Below are positions 47,522-55,054 of a DNA stretch of 64,000 nucleotides, piece after piece. How positions within the stretch are numbered: the stretch's first letter is position 1; every line of letters starts with the position of its first letter. Under the pieces are notes generated by a model that saw nothing but the letters and a program-made list of their open reading frames with translations, was not told the DNA's origin and ran no database searches. The DNA lies in contig NZ_BBYJ01000004.1 in the NCBI RefSeq assembly GCF_001528665.1, positions 560,472 to 624,471 of the forward strand. The letters run 5' to 3'. Source of the DNA: Microtetraspora malaysiensis (GTDB lineage: Bacteria; Actinomycetota; Actinomycetes; Streptosporangiales; Streptosporangiaceae). A program made the translations under genes and the position numbers.

Positions 47522-48748
47522 ATGAAGCGCACTCTCGCCTTCGGTGGCCTCGTCGCCACCGCCGGCCTCCTGGCCGCCGGCCTCGCCGCCCCGGCTCAGG
47601 CCGCCGGTGACGTCGCCAGCGCCCCGCTGGCCACCAACGGCGTCGCCGGACAGAACGTCGCCGCCTTCTGGCTCGCTGAGAACGCCGCGGCCCTGAAGGG
47701 CGCCACGCCGTACAACACCGAGACCAAGGTCGTCGCCAAGCACATCTCCAAGGGCGGCCCGGCTCCGGACAGCAAGCCGGGCATCGTGCCGGCGATCGGC
47801 GACGAGAAGAAGGCCGCCGGCAAGTCGAAGAACGTCAACCTGCCCCGGACCACGGGCAAGGTGTTCTTCATGGGCGCCGACAAGCAGGCCCACTGGTGCA
47901 CCGCCACCTCGGTCCAGTCGCAGTACAAGAACCTGGTCGCGACCGCTGGTAGCTGCGTCTACGACACCGAGTCCAACGCCGCCACGCTGGACCGCTGGGT
48001 CTTCATCCCGGGCTACTACCAGGGCAAGACCCCGTACGGCATCTACGTCGGCAAGCAGGCCTTCACCCACTACGACTTCGATGTCTACGAGGACGCCGAC
48101 CGCAACTACGCGTTCGTCACCGTCTACAACGGCATCAAGTTCCCGGCCAACGGCTGGTCGGACGTCTTCCGCATGATCCAGGACCGGAAGTGGGAGGAGC
48201 TCGACAAGTACGCGGGCTTCCGCGAGGTCGACAAGGCCACTTACGAGGCCTACGACAAGGACGGCAAGGGCACCGTCCCGCACTACATCTCCCGCAGCGG
48301 CAAGTACAAGGTCTGGAAGTTCGAGGACGCCGGCGCCCTGGGTGCCGCGGTCGGTGGGCAGGGCCTGGCCTACAACCAGAAGGTCGGCAAGCCGGTCTTC
48401 GTGTTCGGCTACCCGAGCGGGCAGCACCCGGACGGCAACCAGGCCTACTCCGGCCACACCCTCAAGTGGACCTACGGCAAGACCTTCGCGGTCCAGGCCC
48501 CGGCCATCAAGGGCGAGGAGCTCGTCGGCACCAAGTCGTCGTTCACCGGCGAGGGCGCCCTCGGCTCCGCGTGGCTGCTGAACTACAACAACGGCCGCCG
48601 CATCGGCTACCTGAACGGTGTCACCATCGGCGTCTCCGACACCGACAACAACAACCGTTACGACACCAGCTTCTCCCCGTACTTCGACGGCGAGCTGGCC
48701 GGCGTCTACAACGCGGCCAAGAACCTCTGGTCCGGCTCGATCGCCTAG
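47522..48748 (+). CDS. secreted pseudoprotease, copy 5 (His, Asp and Ser all lost)
   Basis: A 408-residue secreted family member with the same triple loss as copy 3: Ser144 (TAGSC), Asn195 (DRNYAF), Leu347 (GALGSAW). The signal peptide and first ~30 codons match copies 3 and 6. From about codon 277 to the stop the DNA is nearly identical to copy 3, while the insert between is its own (SDVFRMIQDRKWEELDKYAG, YDKDGKGTVPHYISRSGKY). This pattern indicates duplication or gene conversion with a diversified middle. ATG 47522 has CAAGGAG upstream. Confidence 0.88.
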   Translation: MKRTLAFGGLVATAGLLAAGLAAPAQAAGDVASAPLATNGVAGQNVAAFWLAENAAALKGATPYNTETKVVAKHISKGGPAPDSKPGIVPAIGDEKKAAGKSKNVNLPRTTGKVFFMGADKQAHWCTATSVQSQYKNLVATAGSCVYDTESNAATLDRWVFIPGYYQGKTPYGIYVGKQAFTHYDFDVYEDADRNYAFVTVYNGIKFPANGWSDVFRMIQDRKWEELDKYAGFREVDKATYEAYDKDGKGTVPHYISRSGKYKVWKFEDAGALGAAVGGQGLAYNQKVGKPVFVFGYPSGQHPDGNQAYSGHTLKWTYGKTFAVQAPAIKGEELVGTKSSFTGEGALGSAWLLNYNNGRRIGYLNGVTIGVSDTDNNNRYDTSFSPYFDGELAGVYNAAKNLWSGSIA

Positions 48749-48780
48749 TCTCCGCTTGCGGAAACACGGCGATCCCGTGA

Positions 48781-48849
48781 GAGCAGGGGTCCAAACCCTG
48801 CTCCCACCCTCGCTTCATCGAAGGGCCCGGCTCTCCAGCCGGGCCCTTT
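48781..48849 (+). terminator. hairpin plus terminator, copy 5
   Basis: GAGCAGGG-GTCCAAA-CCCTGCTC (48781-48803), then the GGGCCCGGCT/AGCCGGGCCC terminator (48821-48849) followed by TTTCGTTTTG. Almost the same as after copy 3. Confidence 0.85.
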
Positions 48850-49496
48850 CGTTTTGCCCGGAAGCCATCGATGCTGACCGGGTCCAGTTCGCCGCGATCA
48901 CGCCTTGGAGGGTCGCGCGCGCTGTCGCCACGACTACATCGCGGCAGTTGCCGCCGCACCCATGAGCGGCCGCGATATCAGCGGCGCACCGCGCCACCGA
49001 GCGGCGGCCAAGCACTGCGACTCGCCCGTCTCGCCAAGCTCCCCTGAACCCCACTGCCATGGCACCGCTTCGCGATCACCGTCTCGGTCTCGGTCTCTGT
49101 CCGCCGAGGAGCGTCCCGTCCGTTCCTCTACGCCCTGGTGGTTCTCCTCGACAGGAGCGGCGGCTCCGCCGGGGGGCGGTGTCTCAGGACCGGAATCCGC
49201 GGCATTCCGGACAGCGCGGACGAGAGGCACCACCCTCCGAAAGCCGGCTCGATCGTTGCCGGGGCAGCCCGCCCGCTGGCGATTCGCCACCGGAGACGCC
49301 TCCCTCCCCGCAGTTTTGGACAGCATCAAATAGGCCACCTTCCGCGACCGCTGATCACAATCAGAGCCCCGACAGCACCCCGGCAGTGCGCGACGAGCCC
49401 CGTTCGACTGAGAACCCGGCGAACCGCCTCCGGAGGCGTCGCACCCTCGGGGGCGCGTTAGACGCGAGAGGGGCCACTTTGGTGCCATGTCGGAAA
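48850..49496. other. ~650-bp intergenic stretch, no supported gene
   Basis: Longest gap in the array. Open frames on both strands have no family similarity, no ribosome sites and unnatural composition. It may hold decayed sequence, but I could find no peptidase motif in it. Confidence 0.45.
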
Positions 49497-49512
49497 TGTG
49501 TTTTACATCACA
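49497..49512. promoter_or_regulatory. Crp-type box, copy 6
   Basis: TGTGTTTTACATCACA has one mismatch to TGTGA-N6-TCACA. It lies 271 nt before the start of copy 6. Confidence 0.6.
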
Positions 49513-49684
49513 CAGCGGTTTTTCAGGGTCTATCGATGTAACGACTTCGCCGCGACGATCTCGCCCCGGAATGCGGCGTTGATCTGCGGAGATGAAGATC
49601 GCCCGACCTTCTGGATCAGATTCGAACATAAGGTCACGGAAAGATCTCCACACTTTTCGCAGCGATCCACCGCAACCCGACGGC

Positions 49685-49782
49685 TTTCGCCACGAAAGAT
49701 CGCGCCGGTATGTTTCCGGTCATCCCTTTACTGACGCATGGGGCGCAAGAGGCGTCCCACGACAGCGCAAGGAGTTCCCCAA
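49685..49782 (+). promoter_or_regulatory. promoter and conserved leader, copy 6
   Basis: CTTTCGCCACGAAAG (49684-49698) is an inverted repeat just upstream of the -10 TATGTT (49709), which lies 12 nt before CATCCCTTTACTGACG (49721). Hairpin TGGGGCGC/GCGTCCCA pairs through one G-U. Confidence 0.6.
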
Positions 49783-51021
49783 ATGAAGCGCACCCTCGCA
49801 TTCGGTGGCCTCGTCGCCACCGCCGGCCTCCTGGCCGCCGGCCTGGCCGCCCCGGCTCAGGCCGCCGGTGACGTCGCCAGCACCCCGCTGGCCGCCAACA
49901 AGATCGCCGCGCAGAACATCGTGGCGTTCTGGGCAGCGGAGAACGCCGCCAACCTGGTTCAGGCCACGCCGTACAACGTCGAGACCCAGGTCTCGGCCAA
50001 GCACGTCTCGACCGGCGGTCCGTCCGCGGACAGCAAGCCCGGCGTCGTCCCGGCCATTGGCGACGAGAAGAAGGCTGCCGCCAAGTCGAAGAACGTGAAC
50101 CTCCCGAAGACCACCGGCAAGGTGTTCTTCCTCGGCGCTGACGGCCAGCCGCACTGGTGCTCCGCGACCTCGGTCCAGTCCGGGTACAAGAACCTGGTCG
50201 CGACCGCGGGTCACTGCGTGTACGACACCGTGTCCAACAAGGCCACGATGGACTACTGGGTCTTCGTCCCGGGTTACTACCAGGGCAAGACCCCGTGGGG
50301 CATCTACGTGGGCAAGCAGGCCTACACCCACTACGACTTCGACGTCTACGAGGACGGCGACCGCGACTACGCGTTCGTGACCGTCTACAACGGCCTCAAG
50401 TTCCCGGCCGGTGGCTTCAAGGACTTCAAGGGCATGTCCCGCGACGAGCGGAAGCAGTACGCGGGCTTCCAGCAGGTCGACAAGGCCACGTACGACGCCT
50501 ACGTCGCGGCCGACACCTCGAAGCGTCGCCACGGCAAGGGCTACTACGAGGACAAGGACGAGAACGGCAACACGGTCTACTTCGTGTGGAAGTACGCCGA
50601 CGCCGGTCGCCTCGGCGACAACGTCGGTGGCCAGGGCCTGGCCTACAACCAGAAGATCGGCAAGCCGGTCTTCGTGTTCGGCTACCCGAGCGGCGCCCAC
50701 CCGGACGGCAACCAGGCCTTCTCCGGCAAGACCCTCAAGTGGAGCTACGGCAAGACCTTCGCAGCCACCGCGCCGGCCATCAAGGGCGAGGAGCTGCAGG
50801 GTGTCAAGTCCTCCTTCACCGGCGAGGGCTCGCTCGGCTCCGCGTGGCTGCTCAACTACAACAACGGCCGCCGCGTCGGCTACCTGAACGGTGTCACCAT
50901 CGCGGTGGCCGACCGTGACAACAACAAGCGGATCGACACCAGCCTCTCCCCGTACTTCGACGGCGAGACCTACGGCGTCTACAGCGCGGCCAAGAACAAC
51001 TGGTCCGGCTCGATCGCCTAG
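49783..51021 (+). CDS. secreted pseudoprotease, copy 6 (Ser lost)
   Basis: A 412-residue secreted family member. Signal peptide about 1-28 as in copies 3 and 5. His144 and Asp195 remain; the nucleophile is Leu351 in GEGSLGSAW, one codon change from the GSSGSAW of copy 2. The insert after the Asp strand (KDFKGMSRDERKQYAGFQQV, VAADTSKRRHGKGYYEDKD) is strongly charged. Downstream scaffold features (ADAGRLGDNVGGQG, KWSYGKTFAA) resemble copy 2 more than copies 3-5. ATG 49783 has CAAGGAG upstream. Confidence 0.87.
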   Translation: MKRTLAFGGLVATAGLLAAGLAAPAQAAGDVASTPLAANKIAAQNIVAFWAAENAANLVQATPYNVETQVSAKHVSTGGPSADSKPGVVPAIGDEKKAAAKSKNVNLPKTTGKVFFLGADGQPHWCSATSVQSGYKNLVATAGHCVYDTVSNKATMDYWVFVPGYYQGKTPWGIYVGKQAYTHYDFDVYEDGDRDYAFVTVYNGLKFPAGGFKDFKGMSRDERKQYAGFQQVDKATYDAYVAADTSKRRHGKGYYEDKDENGNTVYFVWKYADAGRLGDNVGGQGLAYNQKIGKPVFVFGYPSGAHPDGNQAFSGKTLKWSYGKTFAATAPAIKGEELQGVKSSFTGEGSLGSAWLLNYNNGRRVGYLNGVTIAVADRDNNKRIDTSLSPYFDGETYGVYSAAKNNWSGSIA

Positions 51022-51054
51022 TTCCCGGCCTGCGGGAACCAGGTGGTCACGGGT

Positions 51055-51119
51055 CAGGGGTCCAAACCCTGCCCCAACCGCTTGACTCACACAGGGTCCG
51101 GCTTTCAGCCGGGCCCTGT
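51055..51119 (+). terminator. hairpin plus terminator, copy 6
   Basis: CAGGG-GTCCAAA-CCCTG (51055-51071), then ACAGGGTCCGGCT/AGCCGGGCCCTGT (51091-51119) before GCCTTTC. A further small stem GTTCCCG/CGGGAAC lies at 51021-51039. Confidence 0.75.
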
Positions 51120-51190
51120 GCCTTTCTCTGGAGACGCGTGAGTGGAACGGCGGGCGCGCCGCCTTCCCACTCTGTATGCTCCAGACAACT

Positions 51191-51222
51191 GAAGGCCCCG
51201 GGGCGTCCGCCCCGGGGCCTTC
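51191..51222 (+). terminator. second terminator after copy 6
   Basis: GAAGGCCCCGGGG/CCCCGGGGCCTTC, a 13-bp perfect stem with a 6-nt loop. It stands between copy 6 and the Crp box of the next copy and insulates them. Confidence 0.65.
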
Positions 51223-51278
51223 GCCGTTCCGGAGGCCCTTAGACGTGACCACACGTCGGTTCGGTGCCATCCAAAGGA

Positions 51279-51294
51279 TGTGATTTAGGTCACA
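51279..51294. promoter_or_regulatory. Crp-type box, gene 51551
   Basis: TGTGATTTAGGTCACA is a perfect TGTGA-N6-TCACA site, 257 nt before the start. Confidence 0.75.
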
Positions 51295-51477
51295 CGGTCC
51301 ATGATCCCTGGTCGTGGCGTCACATCATCACCAAAGCGAGCGCTTCGCTCTTGATCTGCCCATATGCCATCCGGCGGGCAAAAGACCGTCTTCCGCAGAA
51401 AGGTAACGGAACGATTACACCGAGTGGGCGGCGAATGACCCGGTTGAAGTCGCTTCCACGCCGGAAGAGCGCGGCTG

Positions 51478-51550
51478 TATCTTTCCCGCAGTCCTTTACT
51501 GACGCATGGGGCGCATGAGGCGCCCCACGACAGACCAAGGAGTTCCCCCC
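51478..51550 (+). promoter_or_regulatory. -10 and conserved leader, gene 51551
   Basis: TATCTT (51478) is 11 nt before CAGTCCTTTACTGACG (51489). The hairpin TGGGGCGC-ATGAG-GCGCCCCA (51507-51527) is perfect. A CTTCC/GGAAG inverted repeat lies just upstream (51452-51466). Confidence 0.7.
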
Positions 51551-52831
51551 ATGAAGCGCGCTCTCGCGTTCGGCGGTATCGTCGCCGCCACCGGCATGCT
51601 GGCAGCCGGCCTGACCTCCCCCGCCCAGGCCGCCGGCGACGTCGCCAGCAAGCCGCTCGCCTCCACCGGCATCGCGGCGAAGAACATCGTGGCCTACTGG
51701 TACGCCGAGGACTCGGCAAACCTGAAGGGCGCCACGCCGTACAACACCGAGACCAAGGCCGTCGCCAAGCACGTCTCCAAGGGCGGCCCGGCTGCCGACA
51801 GCAAGCCCGGCATCGTGCCGGCCATCGGCGACGAGAAGAAGACCGTCTCGAAGTCGAAGAACGTCAACCTGCCCAAGACCACCGGCAAGGTGTTCTTCAA
51901 GGGTGGCGACGGCGAGAACCACTGGTGCACCGCCACCTCCGTGCAGTCGGCCTACAAGAACCTGGTCGCGACCGCGGGTAGCTGCGTGTACGACACCGTG
52001 TCCAACAAGGCCACGATGGACTACTGGGTCTTCGTCCCGGGTTACTACCAGGGCAAGACCCCGTGGGGCATCTACGTGGGCAAGCAGGCCTTCACCCACT
52101 ACGACTTCGACGTCTACGAGGACGCCGACCGCGACTACGCGTTCGTCACGGTCTACAACGGCCTCAAGACGCCCCACGACGGCGTGCCGCACGGCAACGA
52201 CGTGCCGAAGAAGTCGGACAACGGCGGCACGGGCTGGGCGAACATCGGTGGCTGGCAGGAGGTCACCAAGGACGTCTACGACCAGTACCGCGGTTGGGAC
52301 ACCTTCGTCGGTGACACTGCGACCGTGTACGGCCCGGACTACGACGACTTCAACAAGAACGGCAACCGCACCGAGGAGTTCCAGCACTACTTCGTCTTCA
52401 AGTTCGTGGACGCGGGTGCTCTGGGTGCGAACGTCGGTGGGCAGGGTCTGGCCTACAACCAGAAGGTCGGCAAGCCGGTCTTCGTGTTCGGCTACCCGAG
52501 CGGCTCGCACCCGGACGGCAACCACGCCTACTCCGGCCACACGCTCAAGTGGACCTACGGCAAGACCTTCCCCGTCCAGGTTCCGGCCATCAAGGGCGAG
52601 GAGCTCCTCGGCACCAAGTCGTCGTTCACCGGTGAGGGCGCCCTCGGCTCCGCGTGGCTGGTGAACTACAACAACGGCCGCCGCCTGGGCTACCTGAACG
52701 GTGTGACCATCGGCGTCTCCGACACCGACGGCAACAACCGTTACGACACCAGCTTCTCCCCGTACTTCGACGGCGAGCTGGCCGGCGTCTACAACGCGGC
52801 CAAGAACAACTGGTCCGGCTCGATCGCCTAA
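51551..52831 (+). CDS. secreted pseudoprotease, gene 51551 (His and Ser lost)
   Basis: A 426-residue secreted family member, sixth peptidase-like gene of the long type if copy 1 is excluded. Signal peptide about 1-28. His is Ser144 (TAGSC) and the nucleophile is Leu365 (GEGALGSAW); Asp195 is kept. It has the longest insert, ~80 residues (VPKKSDNGGTGWANIGGWQE, VYGPDYDDFNKNGNRTEEFQ), rich in Asp, Asn and Gly. The 3' ~250 nt match copy 4 closely, including FPVQVPAIKGEELLG. ATG 51551 has CAAGGAG upstream. Confidence 0.88.
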   Translation: MKRALAFGGIVAATGMLAAGLTSPAQAAGDVASKPLASTGIAAKNIVAYWYAEDSANLKGATPYNTETKAVAKHVSKGGPAADSKPGIVPAIGDEKKTVSKSKNVNLPKTTGKVFFKGGDGENHWCTATSVQSAYKNLVATAGSCVYDTVSNKATMDYWVFVPGYYQGKTPWGIYVGKQAFTHYDFDVYEDADRDYAFVTVYNGLKTPHDGVPHGNDVPKKSDNGGTGWANIGGWQEVTKDVYDQYRGWDTFVGDTATVYGPDYDDFNKNGNRTEEFQHYFVFKFVDAGALGANVGGQGLAYNQKVGKPVFVFGYPSGSHPDGNHAYSGHTLKWTYGKTFPVQVPAIKGEELLGTKSSFTGEGALGSAWLVNYNNGRRLGYLNGVTIGVSDTDGNNRYDTSFSPYFDGELAGVYNAAKNNWSGSIA

Positions 52832-52862
52832 TTTCCGCTCGCGGAAACACGGCGATCCGAGA

Positions 52863-52929
52863 CAGGGGTCCAAACCCTGCTCTCACAATCGCATCACCCG
52901 CAGGGCCCGGCTCTCCAGCCGGGCCCTGC
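52863..52929 (+). terminator. hairpin plus terminator, gene 51551
   Basis: CAGGG-GTCCAAA-CCCTG (52863-52879), then GCAGGGCCCGGCT/AGCCGGGCCCTGC (52900-52929) before GCCTTTTC. Confidence 0.8.
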
Positions 52930-53492
52930 GCCTTTTCTGCGGCGCCTCCACCGGAAAGCACGAGAAGCGCCACAGGAAACGCGGAAAGGACGCCCCCGGC
53001 CTTTTATCCCGGCCATCCCACGCGCGGACGGGGCCGATATCCGTGAGCGAGCCGCAGGGGTGTCGAGGAGCTGTTCAAGCTCCTCCGGGCCTGGCCCGAC
53101 CGGAGGGTCGGACGCCCGCGCCAGCAGGGACATCTCGGCGAAAGGCCGGTCGTGGGATCGGAGGGCGGCCCCGTTCCACACCTCTTCCACGAGCTCACGT
53201 CATTTCGTCGAAGCATCGGCGAGCCGGCGCCGACAACCGCTACGTCGCCGACGATTCTTCGCGGCGAAACCTCCACCGCCTCAGCGAGGAAACTGCGAAA
53301 TAACGGCCCTCGTTCAACGGCGCCACGCACTGCCGGCGGAAAATCTTCCACCATCATCGACGGGCCTTACCGCCCGCCCCCGGTCCTTACTGAAGTGGAA
53401 ACTCTTCCAGCCTCGCGCGACCGCAACCGCCATCCGCTCTTATGTCAGCGGAAAGTCGTCGGTGGAAGGCCCCGCCGCCGACCACTACGCGG
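52930..53492. other. ~560-bp stretch without an intact gene
   Basis: No open frame here has recognisable similarity. Immediately downstream lies a fragment of a peptidase-family gene, so this stretch may be the decayed 5' part of a lost copy. I could not confirm that by eye. Confidence 0.4.
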
Positions 53493-53552
53493 GTCCGGAA
53501 GGCCACCCTCGACAAGTGGGTCTTCATCCCGGGCCATTACCGGGGCGACCCG
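53493..53552 (+). pseudogene. remnant of a peptidase-family gene
   Basis: Translation gives VRKATLDKWVFIPGHYRGDP, closely matching NKATLNRWVFIPGYYQGKAP of copy 2, the segment just after the catalytic His. No start, pro-region or downstream half remains, and the surrounding frame turns to unrelated sequence. It is a decayed copy between gene 51551 and gene 53720. Confidence 0.75.
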
Positions 53553-53628
53553 TGTCGCGCGCCCGGCACGATCTCGTACGGCACGCTCCGACCGCCTGAG
53601 CACAGGGCCTGGCGCGCAGTCAGATTTT

Positions 53629-53640
53629 GTGCCATGCCAC
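53629..53640. promoter_or_regulatory. possible Crp-type site, gene 53720
   Basis: GTGCCATGCCAC fits the looser GTG-N6-CAC reported for Streptomyces Crp. It is only ~80 nt before the start, unlike the ~260-nt position of the other boxes. Confidence 0.3.
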
Positions 53641-53719
53641 GGCAAATGAGCGGTAATCTTCCTCTTTACCGAGGCAAAGGGCGCTGCGGGCGTCCACGCA
53701 GAGAGCGCGAGGAGCGTCC

Positions 53720-54931
53720 GTGAAGCGCGTCGTCCTGGCCGCCACGCGTACGGCGGCCGCCGCCGGGGCGCTCTGCGCCGCCACGCTCGTCACCTCCGGC
53801 GCGCCCGCGCCCGCGCACGCGTACGACATCGCCGCCACCCGCCCCCTCGCCACCGAGGCCCAGGTCCCGTCCGTGGTCGCGTACTGGCTCGGCGGCGACG
53901 GCCGCGCCCTCGCGGCCGCGACGCCGTACGCGTTGCGCCTCAAGGTGAGCGCGCGGCAGACGGAGAACGGCGCGGCTCCGGACGGCAAACCGGGCGGCGT
54001 ACGGCCCGCCGACAGCGGGTCAGCGCAGGAGAAGGCCGGGCAGGAGAAGGCCGGGCAGGGAAAGACCGCGGCCGGGAAGACCCCCAGCGCGAACCCCCCC
54101 GGCGCGAAACCGGACGGCGGCAAGCCGGCCCAGGACACGACCGATCCGGACCGGACGGCACAGGACGGGAACCGCACCGCCGCCTCCAAGAACGTCAACC
54201 TGCCCCGGACCACGGGCCGGGTCTTCTTCGTCGGATCCGACGACAAGCCCCACTGGTGCTCGGGCACCTCGGTCCAGGGCCCGCACCGCAATCTCGTCGC
54301 CACCGCCGGGCACTGCGTCTTCGACACAGAGACCGACGGCGCGCCGATGCGGAAATGGATCTTCATCCCCGGCTACCAGCCGGGCGCGGCCCCCTTCGGC
54401 GTGTACGCCGGAAAGCAGGCGTTCACCCACCACGACTTCGCGACGTACCGGGACCTCGACCGCGACTACGCCTTCGTCGCCGTCCACAACGGCCTCGCGC
54501 CGCAGCCCTCGCGCACCCCGGGACGCGTCATCAAGCTGGCCGACGGCGGCCGGCTCGGGGACGGCGTCGGTGGCCAGGGGCTCGCCTACAACCAGGAGAT
54601 CGGCCGCAGGACCGTCATACTCGGACACTCCGCGCCGCCGGTGCGCGGCGCGACGTTCCGGCTCCAGGATCCGTCCATCCACGCGAACGCTCTGCTCGGC
54701 CTGAAGTCGTCCCGGACGACCGATGGCTCGTCCTGGCTGATCGGCTACCGCAAGACCGGACGGCTGGGTTATCTGAACGGCGTCGCCATCGCCACGTCCG
54801 GCGGCGCCGCCGTGTCGCCCTATTTCGACAGCGAGCTCTTCAGCGTCTACGTCGCGGCCCGGAAGGTCCGCTCCGGCGCGGTGCCCGGCGGCGTCTTCCG
54901 TGACGGCGCGAACGAGATCAACATTCTGTAA
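53720..54931 (+). CDS. secreted pseudoprotease, gene 53720 (Ser region deleted/replaced)
   Basis: A 403-residue divergent family member. Signal peptide about 1-34. A charged spacer (about 97-153: repeated AGQEKAGQGK, then Pro/Gly/Asp-rich) is inserted between the pro-region and the domain. His198 and Asp249 are kept. The nucleophile segment is shortened by about three residues and reads TTDGSSW, placing Asp where Ser should be. The variable insert after the Asp strand is very short here. GTG 53720 has GGAG 5 nt upstream. It has only a vestige of the shared leader (CCTCTTTACCGAGG) after TAATCT. Confidence 0.85.
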   Translation: MKRVVLAATRTAAAAGALCAATLVTSGAPAPAHAYDIAATRPLATEAQVPSVVAYWLGGDGRALAAATPYALRLKVSARQTENGAAPDGKPGGVRPADSGSAQEKAGQEKAGQGKTAAGKTPSANPPGAKPDGGKPAQDTTDPDRTAQDGNRTAASKNVNLPRTTGRVFFVGSDDKPHWCSGTSVQGPHRNLVATAGHCVFDTETDGAPMRKWIFIPGYQPGAAPFGVYAGKQAFTHHDFATYRDLDRDYAFVAVHNGLAPQPSRTPGRVIKLADGGRLGDGVGGQGLAYNQEIGRRTVILGHSAPPVRGATFRLQDPSIHANALLGLKSSRTTDGSSWLIGYRKTGRLGYLNGVAIATSGGAAVSPYFDSELFSVYVAARKVRSGAVPGGVFRDGANEINIL

Positions 54932-54980
54932 CAAACCGCTCCGCATATATCGGGACATGAGGGCCCCTAAATGGGTGCTG

Positions 54981-55054
54981 TAGGTTTTTTACCATCCCTT
55001 TACTGACGATAGGGGCGCAGTAGCGGCCCTCATCAGCGCAAGGAGCGAACCCTC
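54981..55054 (+). promoter_or_regulatory. -10 and conserved leader, gene 55055
   Basis: TAGGTT (54981) is 12 nt before CATCCCTTTACTGACG (54993). The hairpin AGGGGCGC/GCGGCCCT has a mismatch. There is no Crp-type box in the 122-bp gap. Confidence 0.6.

Noticed and set aside
48934-49653. 239-codon open frame on the minus strand in the gap before copy 49783
   Set aside because: No ribosome site, no recognisable domain, Arg-rich composition typical of a shadow frame in GC-rich DNA, and it crosses the Crp-type box.
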